Source: Acidobacteriota bacterium
Lineage (GTDB): Bacteria > Acidobacteriota > Terriglobia > UBA7540
Reading direction: 5' to 3'
Length of the DNA: 6,935 bases
Assembly: GCA_021828225.1 (NCBI GenBank)
Contig: JAKASH010000150.1
Span: forward strand, 1 to 6,935
The position numbers and the translations under genes were made by a program. Under the pieces are notes generated by a model. The model was not told the DNA's origin. It searched no databases and saw nothing but the letters and a program-made list of their open reading frames with translations. The stretch's first letter is position 1, and each line of letters opens with the position of its first letter. Below are positions 1-5,815 of the stretch, piece after piece.

Positions 1-1236
1 ATGGAAGCGCTGTTTGACGGCATTCCGCTCGACCGAGTTTCAACTTCCATGACCATCAACGCGACCGCACCTATTTTGGTGGCTTTGTATTTTGCCGCGG
101 CAGAGAAGCAGGGTGTCGATCTCAGGCATCTTTCGGGAACTGTCCAGAACGACATTTTGAAGGAGTATATCGCACGGGGGACGTACATTTATCCGCCCAA
201 GCCGGCGATGCGCCTGGTGACGGACATCTTTGCCTTTTGCCGGAATCACGCACCCGAATGGAACACGATCTCAGTCAGCGGCTATCACATCCGCGAGGCG
301 GGCGCGACCGCGGCGCAGGAGATCGCCTTTACGCTCGGGAACGGCATCGCGTATGTGCAAGCGGCTTTGGAGCGGAATCTCAACGTTGATGAAGTTGCCC
401 CGCGGATTTCGTTTTTCCTGAATGCGCATAACAACTTTCTCGAGGAGATCGCGAAATTCCGAGCTGCGCGGCGGATGTGGGCGCGCATGATGCGCGAGCG
501 TTTCAAAGCGCAGAATCCGCGCTCGTGGACGTTCCGTTTTCACACCCAGACCGCAGGTTCCACCCTGACGGCGCAGCAACCGGACGTCAACATTGTTCGG
601 GTAACCCTGCAGGCTCTTGCGGCTGTGCTGGGAGGTGCCCAATCGATCCACACCAACTCGCGCGACGAGGCTCTGGCCCTGCCGACGGAGGATTCGGCGC
701 TGCTGGCGCTTCGCACGCAGCAGATCATCGCTTACGAAAGCGGAGTCGCGAACACGGTTGATCCGGTTGCGGGTTCGTACACTATCGAAAAGCTGACCAA
801 CGAAATTGAGAGCGTGGCAGAGGATTATCTCAAGAAGATTGACGCGATGGGTGGGATGCTCGCGGCGATCGAGAGAGGCTTCGTGCAGCGCGAGATCCAG
901 CAGTCCGCCTACGAGTACCAGGTCAAAATCGAGAGCGGCTGTCAGGTCATTGTGGGAGTCAACCGCTACCAGGAAGGGCCTGAAGGGCAGATCCCGATCC
1001 TTCGAATTGACCCTGAAATCGAACGGCAGCAGGTTGTGCGATTGCAGAAGCTGCGGGCTCGCCGCGACCGGGCCAGGGTTGAGGCCGCGCTCCGGGAGAT
1101 CGAAGCGACCGCGCGAAGCGAGCGTAACCTGATGCCGGTAATTCTTGAGGCGGTGAAAGCCTACTCAACGGTGGGAGAGATCTCCGAAGTCCTGGCCAGG
1201 GTCTTCGGCAATTACAAGGAAAGGGTCGTTTTCTAA
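1..1236 (+). CDS. mcmA1: Methylmalonyl-CoA mutase, large (catalytic) subunit, 5'-truncated by the window edge
   Basis: Catalytic TIM-barrel chain of an adenosylcobalamin-dependent acyl-CoA mutase, which interconverts (R)-methylmalonyl-CoA and succinyl-CoA in the cytoplasm. Family signatures are clear: [15 protein letters not shown] at residues 4-18, [11 protein letters not shown] at 46-56, RGTYIYPP at 59-66, GYHIREAG at 94-101, [15 protein letters not shown] at 144-158, and [20 protein letters not shown] at 211-230. Gln49, Arg59, Tyr95 and His96 keep the spacing of Gln197, Arg207, Tyr243 and His244 of the Propionibacterium enzyme. Arg59, which binds the substrate carboxylate, favours methylmalonyl-CoA over isobutyryl-CoA, whose mutases carry Gln there. 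The first Met is internal: roughly 140-150 N-terminal residues lie before the window. The protein ends right after the catalytic domain ([11 protein letters not shown]) and lacks the C-terminal B12-binding domain, so it is the split type needing a separate small subunit, not seen here. The symbol follows the split-subunit convention. Its TAA stop shares one base with the next start codon. Confidence 0.95.
   Translation: MEALFDGIPLDRVSTSMTINATAPILVALYFAAAEKQGVDLRHLSGTVQNDILKEYIARGTYIYPPKPAMRLVTDIFAFCRNHAPEWNTISVSGYHIREAGATAAQEIAFTLGNGIAYVQAALERNLNVDEVAPRISFFLNAHNNFLEEIAKFRAARRMWARMMRERFKAQNPRSWTFRFHTQTAGSTLTAQQPDVNIVRVTLQALAAVLGGAQSIHTNSRDEALALPTEDSALLALRTQQIIAYESGVANTVDPVAGSYTIEKLTNEIESVAEDYLKKIDAMGGMLAAIERGFVQREIQQSAYEYQVKIESGCQVIVGVNRYQEGPEGQIPILRIDPEIERQQVVRLQKLRARRDRARVEAALREIEATARSERNLMPVILEAVKAYSTVGEISEVLARVFGNYKERVVF
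1216..1225 (+). promoter_or_regulatory. Ribosome binding site inside the mutase gene, coupled start of the beta-CASP gene
   Basis: A purine-rich AAGGAAAGGG lies within the last codons of the mutase gene, about 10 bases before the ATG at 1236. The mutase stop and this start overlap as TAATG. This supports the 1236 start and suggests terminating ribosomes re-initiate on the second gene. Confidence 0.6.
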
Positions 1237-2630
1237 TGCCCAACTTAACCTTTCTCGGCGCAGCACGTACGGTTACCGGTTCCAAGTATCTTCTGGAGGC
1301 ATCCGGCGAGCGCCTCCTGATTGATTGCGGTCTTTTCCAGGGGCATAAAGAACTCCGCCTGCGCAACTGGAGTCCTTTGCCCATCGACCCTTCCAGCATT
1401 CAATGGCTTGTTCTGACCCACGCCCATCTGGACCATACGGGCTATACCCCGCGGCTGGTGAAGGAGGGCTTTCATGGGGAGATTTGGGCCTCTGCAGCCA
1501 CGGTCGATTTGTCACACTTGATTCTTCCGGACTCAGGCCATCTGCAGGAAGAAGATGCGCAATACGCAAACAAGAAAGGGTTCAGCAAGCACAAACCTGC
1601 TCTGCCGCTTTACACTCATGACGAAGCAATCGAATCCCTCAAGCTCTTCCGCGTGGTTGATGAGACAAAACCCCTGGAGCTTTCGCCGCACTTTAAGTTG
1701 AAGTTTTTCCGCGCGGGACACATTCTGGGCGCGCGGATGGTGGAAGTGACGGTTTCAGAGGAAGGGAAGTCGGTCAAAGTTCTTTTCTCGGGCGACATTG
1801 GACGATTTCCGCAACTCATCATTCGCGAGCCGGCTGTCCCCGATGCGGCCGACTACCTGGTTTGCGAATCGACCTATGGAGACCGGCTTCACCCGACGGA
1901 TGACTTCCGCTCGCGCCTTGCCGAAATTGTCGAGAGGACGGCGGCCCGTGGCGGCTCTGTCATCATTCCGTCTTTTGCGATCGGGCGCACGCAGGAACTG
2001 CTGTACCTTTTCCGCATGCTGGTCAACGAAGAGAAGATGCAGGCGCTGCCCATTCATGTTGACAGCCCCATGGCAATTGACGCGACGGACCTCTACCGAA
2101 AGCACCATGAGGACCATAACCTGCAGACGGACGAGTTTGAATCCAGCGGGCACAGGCTCTTCGCACAGCCGAATGTTCACTTTGATCGCACGGTGGAAGA
2201 GTCCAAGGCTCTGAACGAGTGTCATTATCCCACCATCATCATCTCTGCCAGCGGAATGGCTACGGGAGGGCGGGTTCTTCATCACCTGGTCCGATGTCTG
2301 CCCGACCACCGCAATACGATTCTTTTCGTAGGCTTTCAGGCTCCGGGAACCCGGGGACATACCATCCAATCAGGAGCGGAAACGGTGAAGATTCACGGGC
2401 AACAAGTGCCCATTCGTGCGCATGTTGAAACCATTGAAAATTTGAGCGGGCATGCGGATTATCATGAAATCATGACCTGGCTTCGAGAGTTGCCCTCTGC
2501 GCCGAGGAAGACCTTCGTCACTCATGGTGAACTCCACGCGGCCGCGGCGCTTCAAGAAAGAATCACCGCAGAACTGGGGTGGTGCGCGGGGATCCCCGCG
2601 TATCTGGACAGCGTTTCGCTTGCGAGTTGA
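1236..2630 (+). CDS. MBL-fold beta-CASP metallo-hydrolase, probable RNA-processing nuclease (CPSF-73/YSH1-like)
   Basis: Probable zinc-dependent ribonuclease of the metallo-beta-lactamase/beta-CASP superfamily, cytoplasmic, of the bacterial type related to Thermus TTHA0252 and eukaryotic CPSF-73. The MBL core begins at residue 1 with LTFLGAARTVTGSKYLL. Metal-site motifs are complete: LIDCG (Asp30), HAHLDH at 62-67, AGHILG (His162) and SGDIG (Asp187). The beta-CASP insert follows: CESTYG (motif A, Glu211), PSFAIGRTQELL at 245-256, HVDSPMA at 274-280, SASGMATGGRVLHHL at 337-351, motif B in LSGHAD (His406) and motif C in THGE (His430). At 464 residues it is full-length for this group, without the N-terminal KH domains of archaeal homologues or the C-terminal extension of RNase J. 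Every catalytic residue I can check is present, so it should be active. Known relatives cleave RNA; the substrate here is unknown. It overlaps the mutase gene by one base, so the two are likely one operon. Confidence 0.92.
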   Translation: MPNLTFLGAARTVTGSKYLLEASGERLLIDCGLFQGHKELRLRNWSPLPIDPSSIQWLVLTHAHLDHTGYTPRLVKEGFHGEIWASAATVDLSHLILPDSGHLQEEDAQYANKKGFSKHKPALPLYTHDEAIESLKLFRVVDETKPLELSPHFKLKFFRAGHILGARMVEVTVSEEGKSVKVLFSGDIGRFPQLIIREPAVPDAADYLVCESTYGDRLHPTDDFRSRLAEIVERTAARGGSVIIPSFAIGRTQELLYLFRMLVNEEKMQALPIHVDSPMAIDATDLYRKHHEDHNLQTDEFESSGHRLFAQPNVHFDRTVEESKALNECHYPTIIISASGMATGGRVLHHLVRCLPDHRNTILFVGFQAPGTRGHTIQSGAETVKIHGQQVPIRAHVETIENLSGHADYHEIMTWLRELPSAPRKTFVTHGELHAAAALQERITAELGWCAGIPAYLDSVSLAS

Positions 2631-2781
2631 TGTTAGGCTACGGTGGTGATACGTGGTTTCCCTGAGGTAGTGTGGTTACTTGCGGCCAGTGGTCCATTTT
2701 AAGCCAAGCGCGGCAGGGATGTTGTTCGACTGTGCAAAGGTTCAGGGCCGAAGGAAAGGTAGAATTGCGATGAAAATGACG

Positions 2782-2899
2782 CTGTCCTTTGCACTGTTGA
2801 TTCATATATAACAGGGAGTGCTCAGTAAAGGGGGATCAATGTGCGAATTGTGCACCTGTCCGAAAACTGTCCTTTAGTACAGTTGTAGTTTAGATATAT
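2782..2899 (+). repeat. Imperfect direct repeat, two copies about 85 bases apart
   Basis: Copy one spans 2782-2809 and copy two 2867-2899. Both start with the identical 9-mer CTGTCCTTT, then have an ACTG or ACAG variant running into the shared GTTG (2796-2799 and 2882-2885), and end with ATATAT (2804-2809 and 2894-2899). Spacings drift by 1 and 5 bases. This looks like an old duplication of a promoter- or operator-sized element, though chance cannot be excluded by eye. Confidence 0.4.
2865..2884. promoter_or_regulatory. Palindrome AACTGT-N8-ACAGTT, operator-like site
   Basis: Perfect 6-base inverted arms separated by 8 bases. The core CTGT-N8-ACAG matches the LexA operator architecture known from gamma- and beta-proteobacteria. 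The site ends where a weak -35 candidate begins, as expected of a repressor site. It lies about 250 bases before the coiled-coil gene. Whether this organism's LexA uses that motif is unknown, so the identity of the binding protein is an open inference. Confidence 0.35.
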
Positions 2900-2909
2900 G
2901 AGCTATAGA
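2883..2909 (+). promoter_or_regulatory. Weak promoter candidate upstream of the coiled-coil gene
   Basis: TTGTAG at 2883-2888 and TATAGA at 2904-2909, separated by 15 bases, which is shorter than the ideal 17. Transcription would start near 2916 and give a leader of about 220 bases before the coiled-coil gene. The -35 element overlaps the right arm of the palindrome ending at 2884. It is the best of several weak candidates in this AT-rich patch. Confidence 0.25.
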
Positions 2910-2982
2910 CTGCGTACGCGATTGTTTGTACCGAAAGGTTAATAACTCATTGTCAAAAGCGCCAGCCGGGAGGGGGGAAGGC

Positions 2983-3075
2983 ATGGTTGCGAATGATCAG
3001 ATGCGTGCTTGGGCTAAACCACGCTCGGCTGTGCTGTCAACTCCTCGGTTTATGTCTTTTTCCCGACGCCTTTAA
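2983..3075 (+). CDS. Possible 30-residue small ORF in the leader of the coiled-coil gene
   Basis: ATG at 2983 is preceded by a purine tract at 2968-2980 containing GGAGG at 2969-2973, nine bases before the ATG, a better-spaced Shine-Dalgarno sequence than that of the downstream gene. The predicted peptide is basic, rich in Arg, Ser and Ala, and ends FSRRL before TAA. It has no recognisable domain, signal peptide or membrane helix. It could be a leader peptide, a small protein or chance; coding bias cannot be judged at this length. It ends 60 bases before the coiled-coil start and is in a different reading frame phase only by context, with no overlap. Confidence 0.2.
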   Translation: MVANDQMRAWAKPRSAVLSTPRFMSFSRRL

Positions 3076-3126
3076 ACCTGCCGATTCATCCGCAGCACTC
3101 TTGCTCGACACAATCGAACCGCTACT

Positions 3127-3132
3127 GGAGGG
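3127..3132 (+). promoter_or_regulatory. Ribosome binding site of the coiled-coil gene
   Basis: GGAGGG sits close before the ATG at 3136, with only 3-4 bases between. It fixes this ATG as the start; no other in-frame start with a comparable site lies nearby. Confidence 0.7.
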
Positions 3133-3135
3133 AAA

Positions 3136-4959
3136 ATGAACACGCCGCTGTCTCTTGTGCAGGAACTACGAGGCATCAGGGGAGGTCAGAAGCATGGCCA
3201 GAATGACCTCGAAGGGCTCCTTTCCGAAATTCATGAAGCTCGCCGGGAATGGCAGGAGCAAGTGGACCAGGCACAGCGCCTGCTCCGGGAGTTGCTGGGG
3301 GCGATATCGGAACTTTCAGGAGTGGAGTTGCCTGGAATCACCCTTGACACTCAGAAGGACGGTGACGGGTCTCTCCGATTAGGCTTCAAAACGCTGAAGG
3401 ACCGGATTCGAAATGAGTTGGAGGCGTTTGCCTCTAAATCGGCCTCCGAGGTCGCCAAGCAGATTCAAGGCAAAGGCCGTATTGTGCTGGATCCCCTCGA
3501 AGCGGAAATAAATGCGAGGCTGGATCATCTTGCCGATGAGTTCCGCGGAAAGATGCAAGAGCGGCTGGAATCAGAGCAGAACGAGGTTGCGAAGCTGGCA
3601 AAGGTTCGCACTGATGAGATGTTGCAGGCCAAGATGGGGGAATTCGCCGAGTGGATCAAGCTGATGACCGAAGGCACGGTGTCGTCAGTCCCGTCATCAG
3701 TCCAGAAGGCACTTGAGCCGCACCTTGAGGAAGTCAAAGGGCGTCTGAAGACTTCTTTTCAGCAGGAGCTTAGCATGGTGCTCCTGGAAATGGAAAGGAT
3801 CGGCCAAAACAACCTGGAGGGGATCCAGAAGGAAGTCCAGGCTTTAATAAGTGGTCTGCCCGAGCGGGCACGACAAGCTTGTTCGGTAAGCACTGATCAG
3901 GCGATGAAAGAGTTGAACGCTCATCTGGGAGCCGCCAGAGAAGAGCTCACAAACCAGTTTGAGGCGGGTGCGAGGACACAAACCGAAGAAAGCCTTAATC
4001 ACTTCAAAGCTCAGATGGGTGAATTGTCAGCGTCCTCGAGAGAAGAAATTCAATCGTTTGCCGTCTCCCATGTAGACAGCTTCAAGCAGAAACTGGAGGC
4101 AACGACTCAGGAACTGCAGAAGGAGAGCGCGGCAGAAATCATAAGCAAGGTCAGTAAGGCCTCGCAAGAAGCCTTGAATTCTTCGCTGGCGCAAGTTCAG
4201 CAGCGCCTCGATGAGACTCTGGAACACTCAAAGGGCGAGTTGAGGTCCTCGATGGCAATTATGCTGGAAGATGTAAGAGAGCAGACGCAAGACGTCGCAC
4301 AGGCGGCCCGTGACTCGCTTTCCGGGGAAGCGACCAGCCTTTCGGACAACCTCAGGAATCTGGGCGAACAGTTGAAGGCCGCGGAAAATGAGCGAATCGC
4401 CGCGTTGGCAGAGAATCTGTCCAAGCTGAGCCAGCAGACACTTGAAGGGCACGTCCGGAGCCTCAAACAGGTTGCCGAAGGACAACTTGAAGACCTTCGA
4501 AGAACACTGGGCGAGTTGCAAGCCAGAATGGTGTCGGGCTATGAAGCCCAGTTGCGGCAGTCGATGGAGAGCCAGCGCAAGGCCATGATGGAGCAGGTTC
4601 AGAGGCAGGCTGAGGAGGCGTCAGCCAGTGCGGTCGACCGGATCAAGACCAGTTCAGGACAGGTGGTCCAGGAGCTTTCCGGGAAGGTCAACAAGGAAGT
4701 GAACACCGCCACCACGCTGCTGAATCAATGGGCCCATCAGACAACGGTCTGGGCCGAGTCCTCCATTAAGGAGTCTCTGGAGTCGTACAAACGCCAGGTG
4801 ACCGAATTTACCGACGCTCTGCTGGAAGAGCAACGTACGACGATTCAACGCAGGATCGGTGACTTGCAAGGGCGCCTGGAACAGGCTGCGCGTCTTCTCC
4901 GCGTTACAGAGGGCGAGGTGGCGGCTACGACTCACGAAAAAGAACCACAGCACGTATAG
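3136..4959 (+). CDS. Hypothetical 607-residue helical, coiled-coil protein
   Basis: I do not recognise a family. Apart from two Gly/Pro-containing breaks at about residues 61-80 and 112-121 and a Pro-containing patch near 183-195, the sequence is continuous amphipathic helix rich in Glu, Gln, Lys, Arg, Ala, Ser and Leu, typical of long coiled coils or apolipoprotein-like helical bundles. There is no signal peptide, no membrane helix, a single Cys (249) and only four Trp (39, 173, 532, 539). No Walker motif or nuclease motif is visible, which argues against SMC, RecN or RmuC proteins. The N-terminal 60 residues form a separate short helical segment, and the C-terminus is a polar tail. It is probably cytoplasmic and oligomeric, and could be structural, scaffold or chemoreceptor-like in helix composition, but no function can be assigned. 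It has its own leader and no same-strand neighbour downstream. Codon use looks like that of the surrounding genes. Confidence 0.85.
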   Translation: MNTPLSLVQELRGIRGGQKHGQNDLEGLLSEIHEARREWQEQVDQAQRLLRELLGAISELSGVELPGITLDTQKDGDGSLRLGFKTLKDRIRNELEAFASKSASEVAKQIQGKGRIVLDPLEAEINARLDHLADEFRGKMQERLESEQNEVAKLAKVRTDEMLQAKMGEFAEWIKLMTEGTVSSVPSSVQKALEPHLEEVKGRLKTSFQQELSMVLLEMERIGQNNLEGIQKEVQALISGLPERARQACSVSTDQAMKELNAHLGAAREELTNQFEAGARTQTEESLNHFKAQMGELSASSREEIQSFAVSHVDSFKQKLEATTQELQKESAAEIISKVSKASQEALNSSLAQVQQRLDETLEHSKGELRSSMAIMLEDVREQTQDVAQAARDSLSGEATSLSDNLRNLGEQLKAAENERIAALAENLSKLSQQTLEGHVRSLKQVAEGQLEDLRRTLGELQARMVSGYEAQLRQSMESQRKAMMEQVQRQAEEASASAVDRIKTSSGQVVQELSGKVNKEVNTATTLLNQWAHQTTVWAESSIKESLESYKRQVTEFTDALLEEQRTTIQRRIGDLQGRLEQAARLLRVTEGEVAATTHEKEPQHV

Positions 4960-4970
4960 CTTAAAGTATC

Positions 4971-5022
4971 GAGGGGGACGGTCTGCTCTTGAGGAGCTAT
5001 TCTCAATGCTTACGTCCCCTTC
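4971..5022 (+). terminator. Branched hairpin after the coiled-coil gene, probable terminator
   Basis: A 10-base-pair outer stem pairs 4971-4980 (GAGGGGGACG) with 5013-5022 (CGTCCCCTTC), with one G-T wobble. Inside it a second stem pairs TTGAG 4989-4993 with CTCAA 5002-5006. It starts 11 bases after the coiled-coil stop at a convergent junction. The T-rich tract (from 5028) is interrupted and offset, so termination may be imperfect. Confidence 0.5.
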
Positions 5023-5062
5023 GCAAGTTTAGTTTCTTATCTCCAAGGAAAATACAAGCTGT

Positions 5063-5085
5063 ACACCTCACTACGGGTGCGGTGT
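5063..5085 (-). terminator. Hairpin overlapping the stop codon of the HD hydrolase gene
   Basis: ACACC (5063-5067) plus CAC (5069-5071) pairs with GTG (5077-5079) plus GGTGT (5081-5085), an eight-pair stem with a single-base mismatch and a 5-base loop. On the minus strand the TAG stop (5073-5071) runs from the loop into the stem. A modest TTGTATTTT tract follows. It probably ends minus-strand transcription. Confidence 0.45.
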
Positions 5086-5658
5086 GTGCGGCATTGAGGG
5101 CGGATCAGGATTCAGCCCCAGACGATCGCCTATGCCTTGCATGGCCCTGATGCACAAGGCGATGTGCTCATTGGTATCGACGCCAAGTTCCTCCGCTCCT
5201 GCGACGATGTCTTCTCGTCGGACCGAACGGGCAAACGCTTTGTCTTTCATCCGCTTGCGCACAGACTTGGGTTCGAGAGATTGAATCTTGTCCGGCCTGA
5301 CCAGCGCACAGGCGGTAATGAAGCCCGCAATCTCATCACAGGCGAACAAGGTCTTGGCCATCAGAGTGTCCCTGGGCACGCCGGTATAGTCTGCGTGAGC
5401 GAGGATGGCCCGGCGAACATCCTCGGGATATCCGCGGTCGCTCAGAATTTGGCTGCCTTTCAGCGGATGGTCGGGAGGGTTGGGGTAGAGTTCGTAGTCA
5501 AAATCGTGAAGGAGGCCTGCAACGGCCCACGTCTCCTCGTCGTGTCCGAACTTGCGGGCATAAGCCTGCATGCAGGCTTCAACCGCCAGCGCGTGACGCC
5601 GAAGGTTCTCGCTCTTCGTGTATTCGCATAGAAGTTGCCATGCCTCTTCGCGATCCAT
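5071..5658 (-). CDS. HD-superfamily hydrolase (COG2316-like)
   Basis: Small metal-dependent phosphohydrolase of the HD superfamily, cytoplasmic, 195 residues from the chosen start. Metal-binding residues are visible: His22 in LRRHALAVEA, the HD pair His51-Asp52 in GLLHDFDYE, His64 in DHPLKG, His88 in ILAHADY and Asp108 in LFACDEIAG. The C-terminal block SVRKRMKDKAFARSVRRE (132-149) is characteristic of the uncharacterised COG2316 group, which is single-domain and lacks the GYP motif of cyclic-di-GMP phosphodiesterases. Substrate is unknown. The frame stays open to a TTG at 5703, but that would add 15 residues unlike the family; the ATG at 5658 gives the typical MDREEAWQLL start and has a GGAGGGG site just before it. 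It follows the glycosyltransferase gene on the same strand after 157 bases, with its own promoter candidate. The last 15 residues are Pro/His-rich and variable. Confidence 0.88.
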   Translation of the reverse strand: MDREEAWQLLCEYTKSENLRRHALAVEACMQAYARKFGHDEETWAVAGLLHDFDYELYPNPPDHPLKGSQILSDRGYPEDVRRAILAHADYTGVPRDTLMAKTLFACDEIAGFITACALVRPDKIQSLEPKSVRKRMKDKAFARSVRREDIVAGAEELGVDTNEHIALCIRAMQGIGDRLGLNPDPPSMPHTPHP

Positions 5659-5660
5659 AT

Positions 5661-5667
5661 CCCCTCC
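5661..5667 (-). promoter_or_regulatory. Ribosome binding site of the HD hydrolase gene
   Basis: On the minus strand GGAGGGG (5667-5661) precedes the ATG at 5658 by two bases (about 4 from the GGAGG core). It decides for this start over the upstream in-frame TTG at 5703, which has no such site. Confidence 0.65.
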
Positions 5668-5681
5668 GTTGCCTTTCAAAC

Positions 5682-5687
5682 ATTGTA
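5682..5687 (-). promoter_or_regulatory. Candidate -10 element for the HD hydrolase gene
   Basis: TACAAT on the minus strand (5687-5682), four to five matches to TATAAT, would start transcription near 5675, leaving a short leader holding the ribosome binding site. No good -35 is found at 16-18 bases, so the assignment is weak. Confidence 0.3.
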
Positions 5688-5760
5688 CAACAGGGTTAAG
5701 CAAGTGGATTCAGTGAAGGCGGCGATCACAAAGCGGGATCGAACCGCTCACCAAACGGGA

Positions 5761-5812
5761 GGCAAAGCGGCGAGGTTGGTATGCGGTGAAAAACTCCGCT
5801 TGCCGGTTTGCC
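5761..5812. repeat. Inverted repeats just after the glycosyltransferase stop
   Basis: GGCAAAGCGG (5761-5770) pairs with CCGCTTGCC (5796-5804) with one bulged base, and its GGCAAA part can alternatively pair with TTTGCC (5807-5812). On the minus strand a run of five T (5793-5789) lies between the arms, preceded only by a 3-pair stem. It may act as a weak terminator or processing hairpin between the two minus-strand genes. Confidence 0.35.
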
Positions 5813-5815
5813 GCT

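Larger units (their letters stand above)
2631..3135. other. 505-base non-coding region between the beta-CASP gene and the coiled-coil gene
   Basis: No ORF longer than about 30 codons reads through this gap in a convincing way. I see no strong hairpin plus T-run terminator after the beta-CASP stop. The middle part (about 2790-2960) is visibly more AT-rich than the flanking genes and carries the palindrome, direct repeat and promoter candidate listed separately. The last 150 bases contain a purine tract and a possible small ORF before the coiled-coil gene's own ribosome binding site. The length suggests a long regulatory leader, or a decayed gene. Confidence 0.7.

Noticed and set aside
1755..2369. 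Long open frame on the minus strand inside the beta-CASP gene
   Set aside because: The plus-strand frame has all catalytic motifs of a known family; the opposite frame has no recognisable domain and is a by-product of codon bias.
2631..3135. CRISPR array, riboswitch or insertion sequence in the long intergenic region
   Set aside because: Repeats are only two imperfect copies, no known aptamer core is recognisable by eye, and no transposase or terminal inverted repeats are present.
3136..4959. SMC, RecN, RmuC or methyl-accepting chemotaxis protein identity for the coiled-coil gene
   Set aside because: No ATP-binding Walker motif, no nuclease-like core, no membrane segments and no recognisable chemoreceptor hairpin tip motif.
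5137..5631. 164-codon plus-strand open frame opposite the HD hydrolase gene
   Set aside because: Antisense to a well-supported HD gene with complete metal-binding motifs; no ribosome site or domain supports it.
5071..5658. HD-GYP cyclic-di-GMP phosphodiesterase
   Set aside because: The protein has an HD pair but no GYP motif, and its C-terminal block matches the small COG2316-type group.
5732..5810. Complete tRNA gene on the minus strand
   Set aside because: Only a T-arm is present; acceptor, D-arm and anticodon stems cannot be formed.
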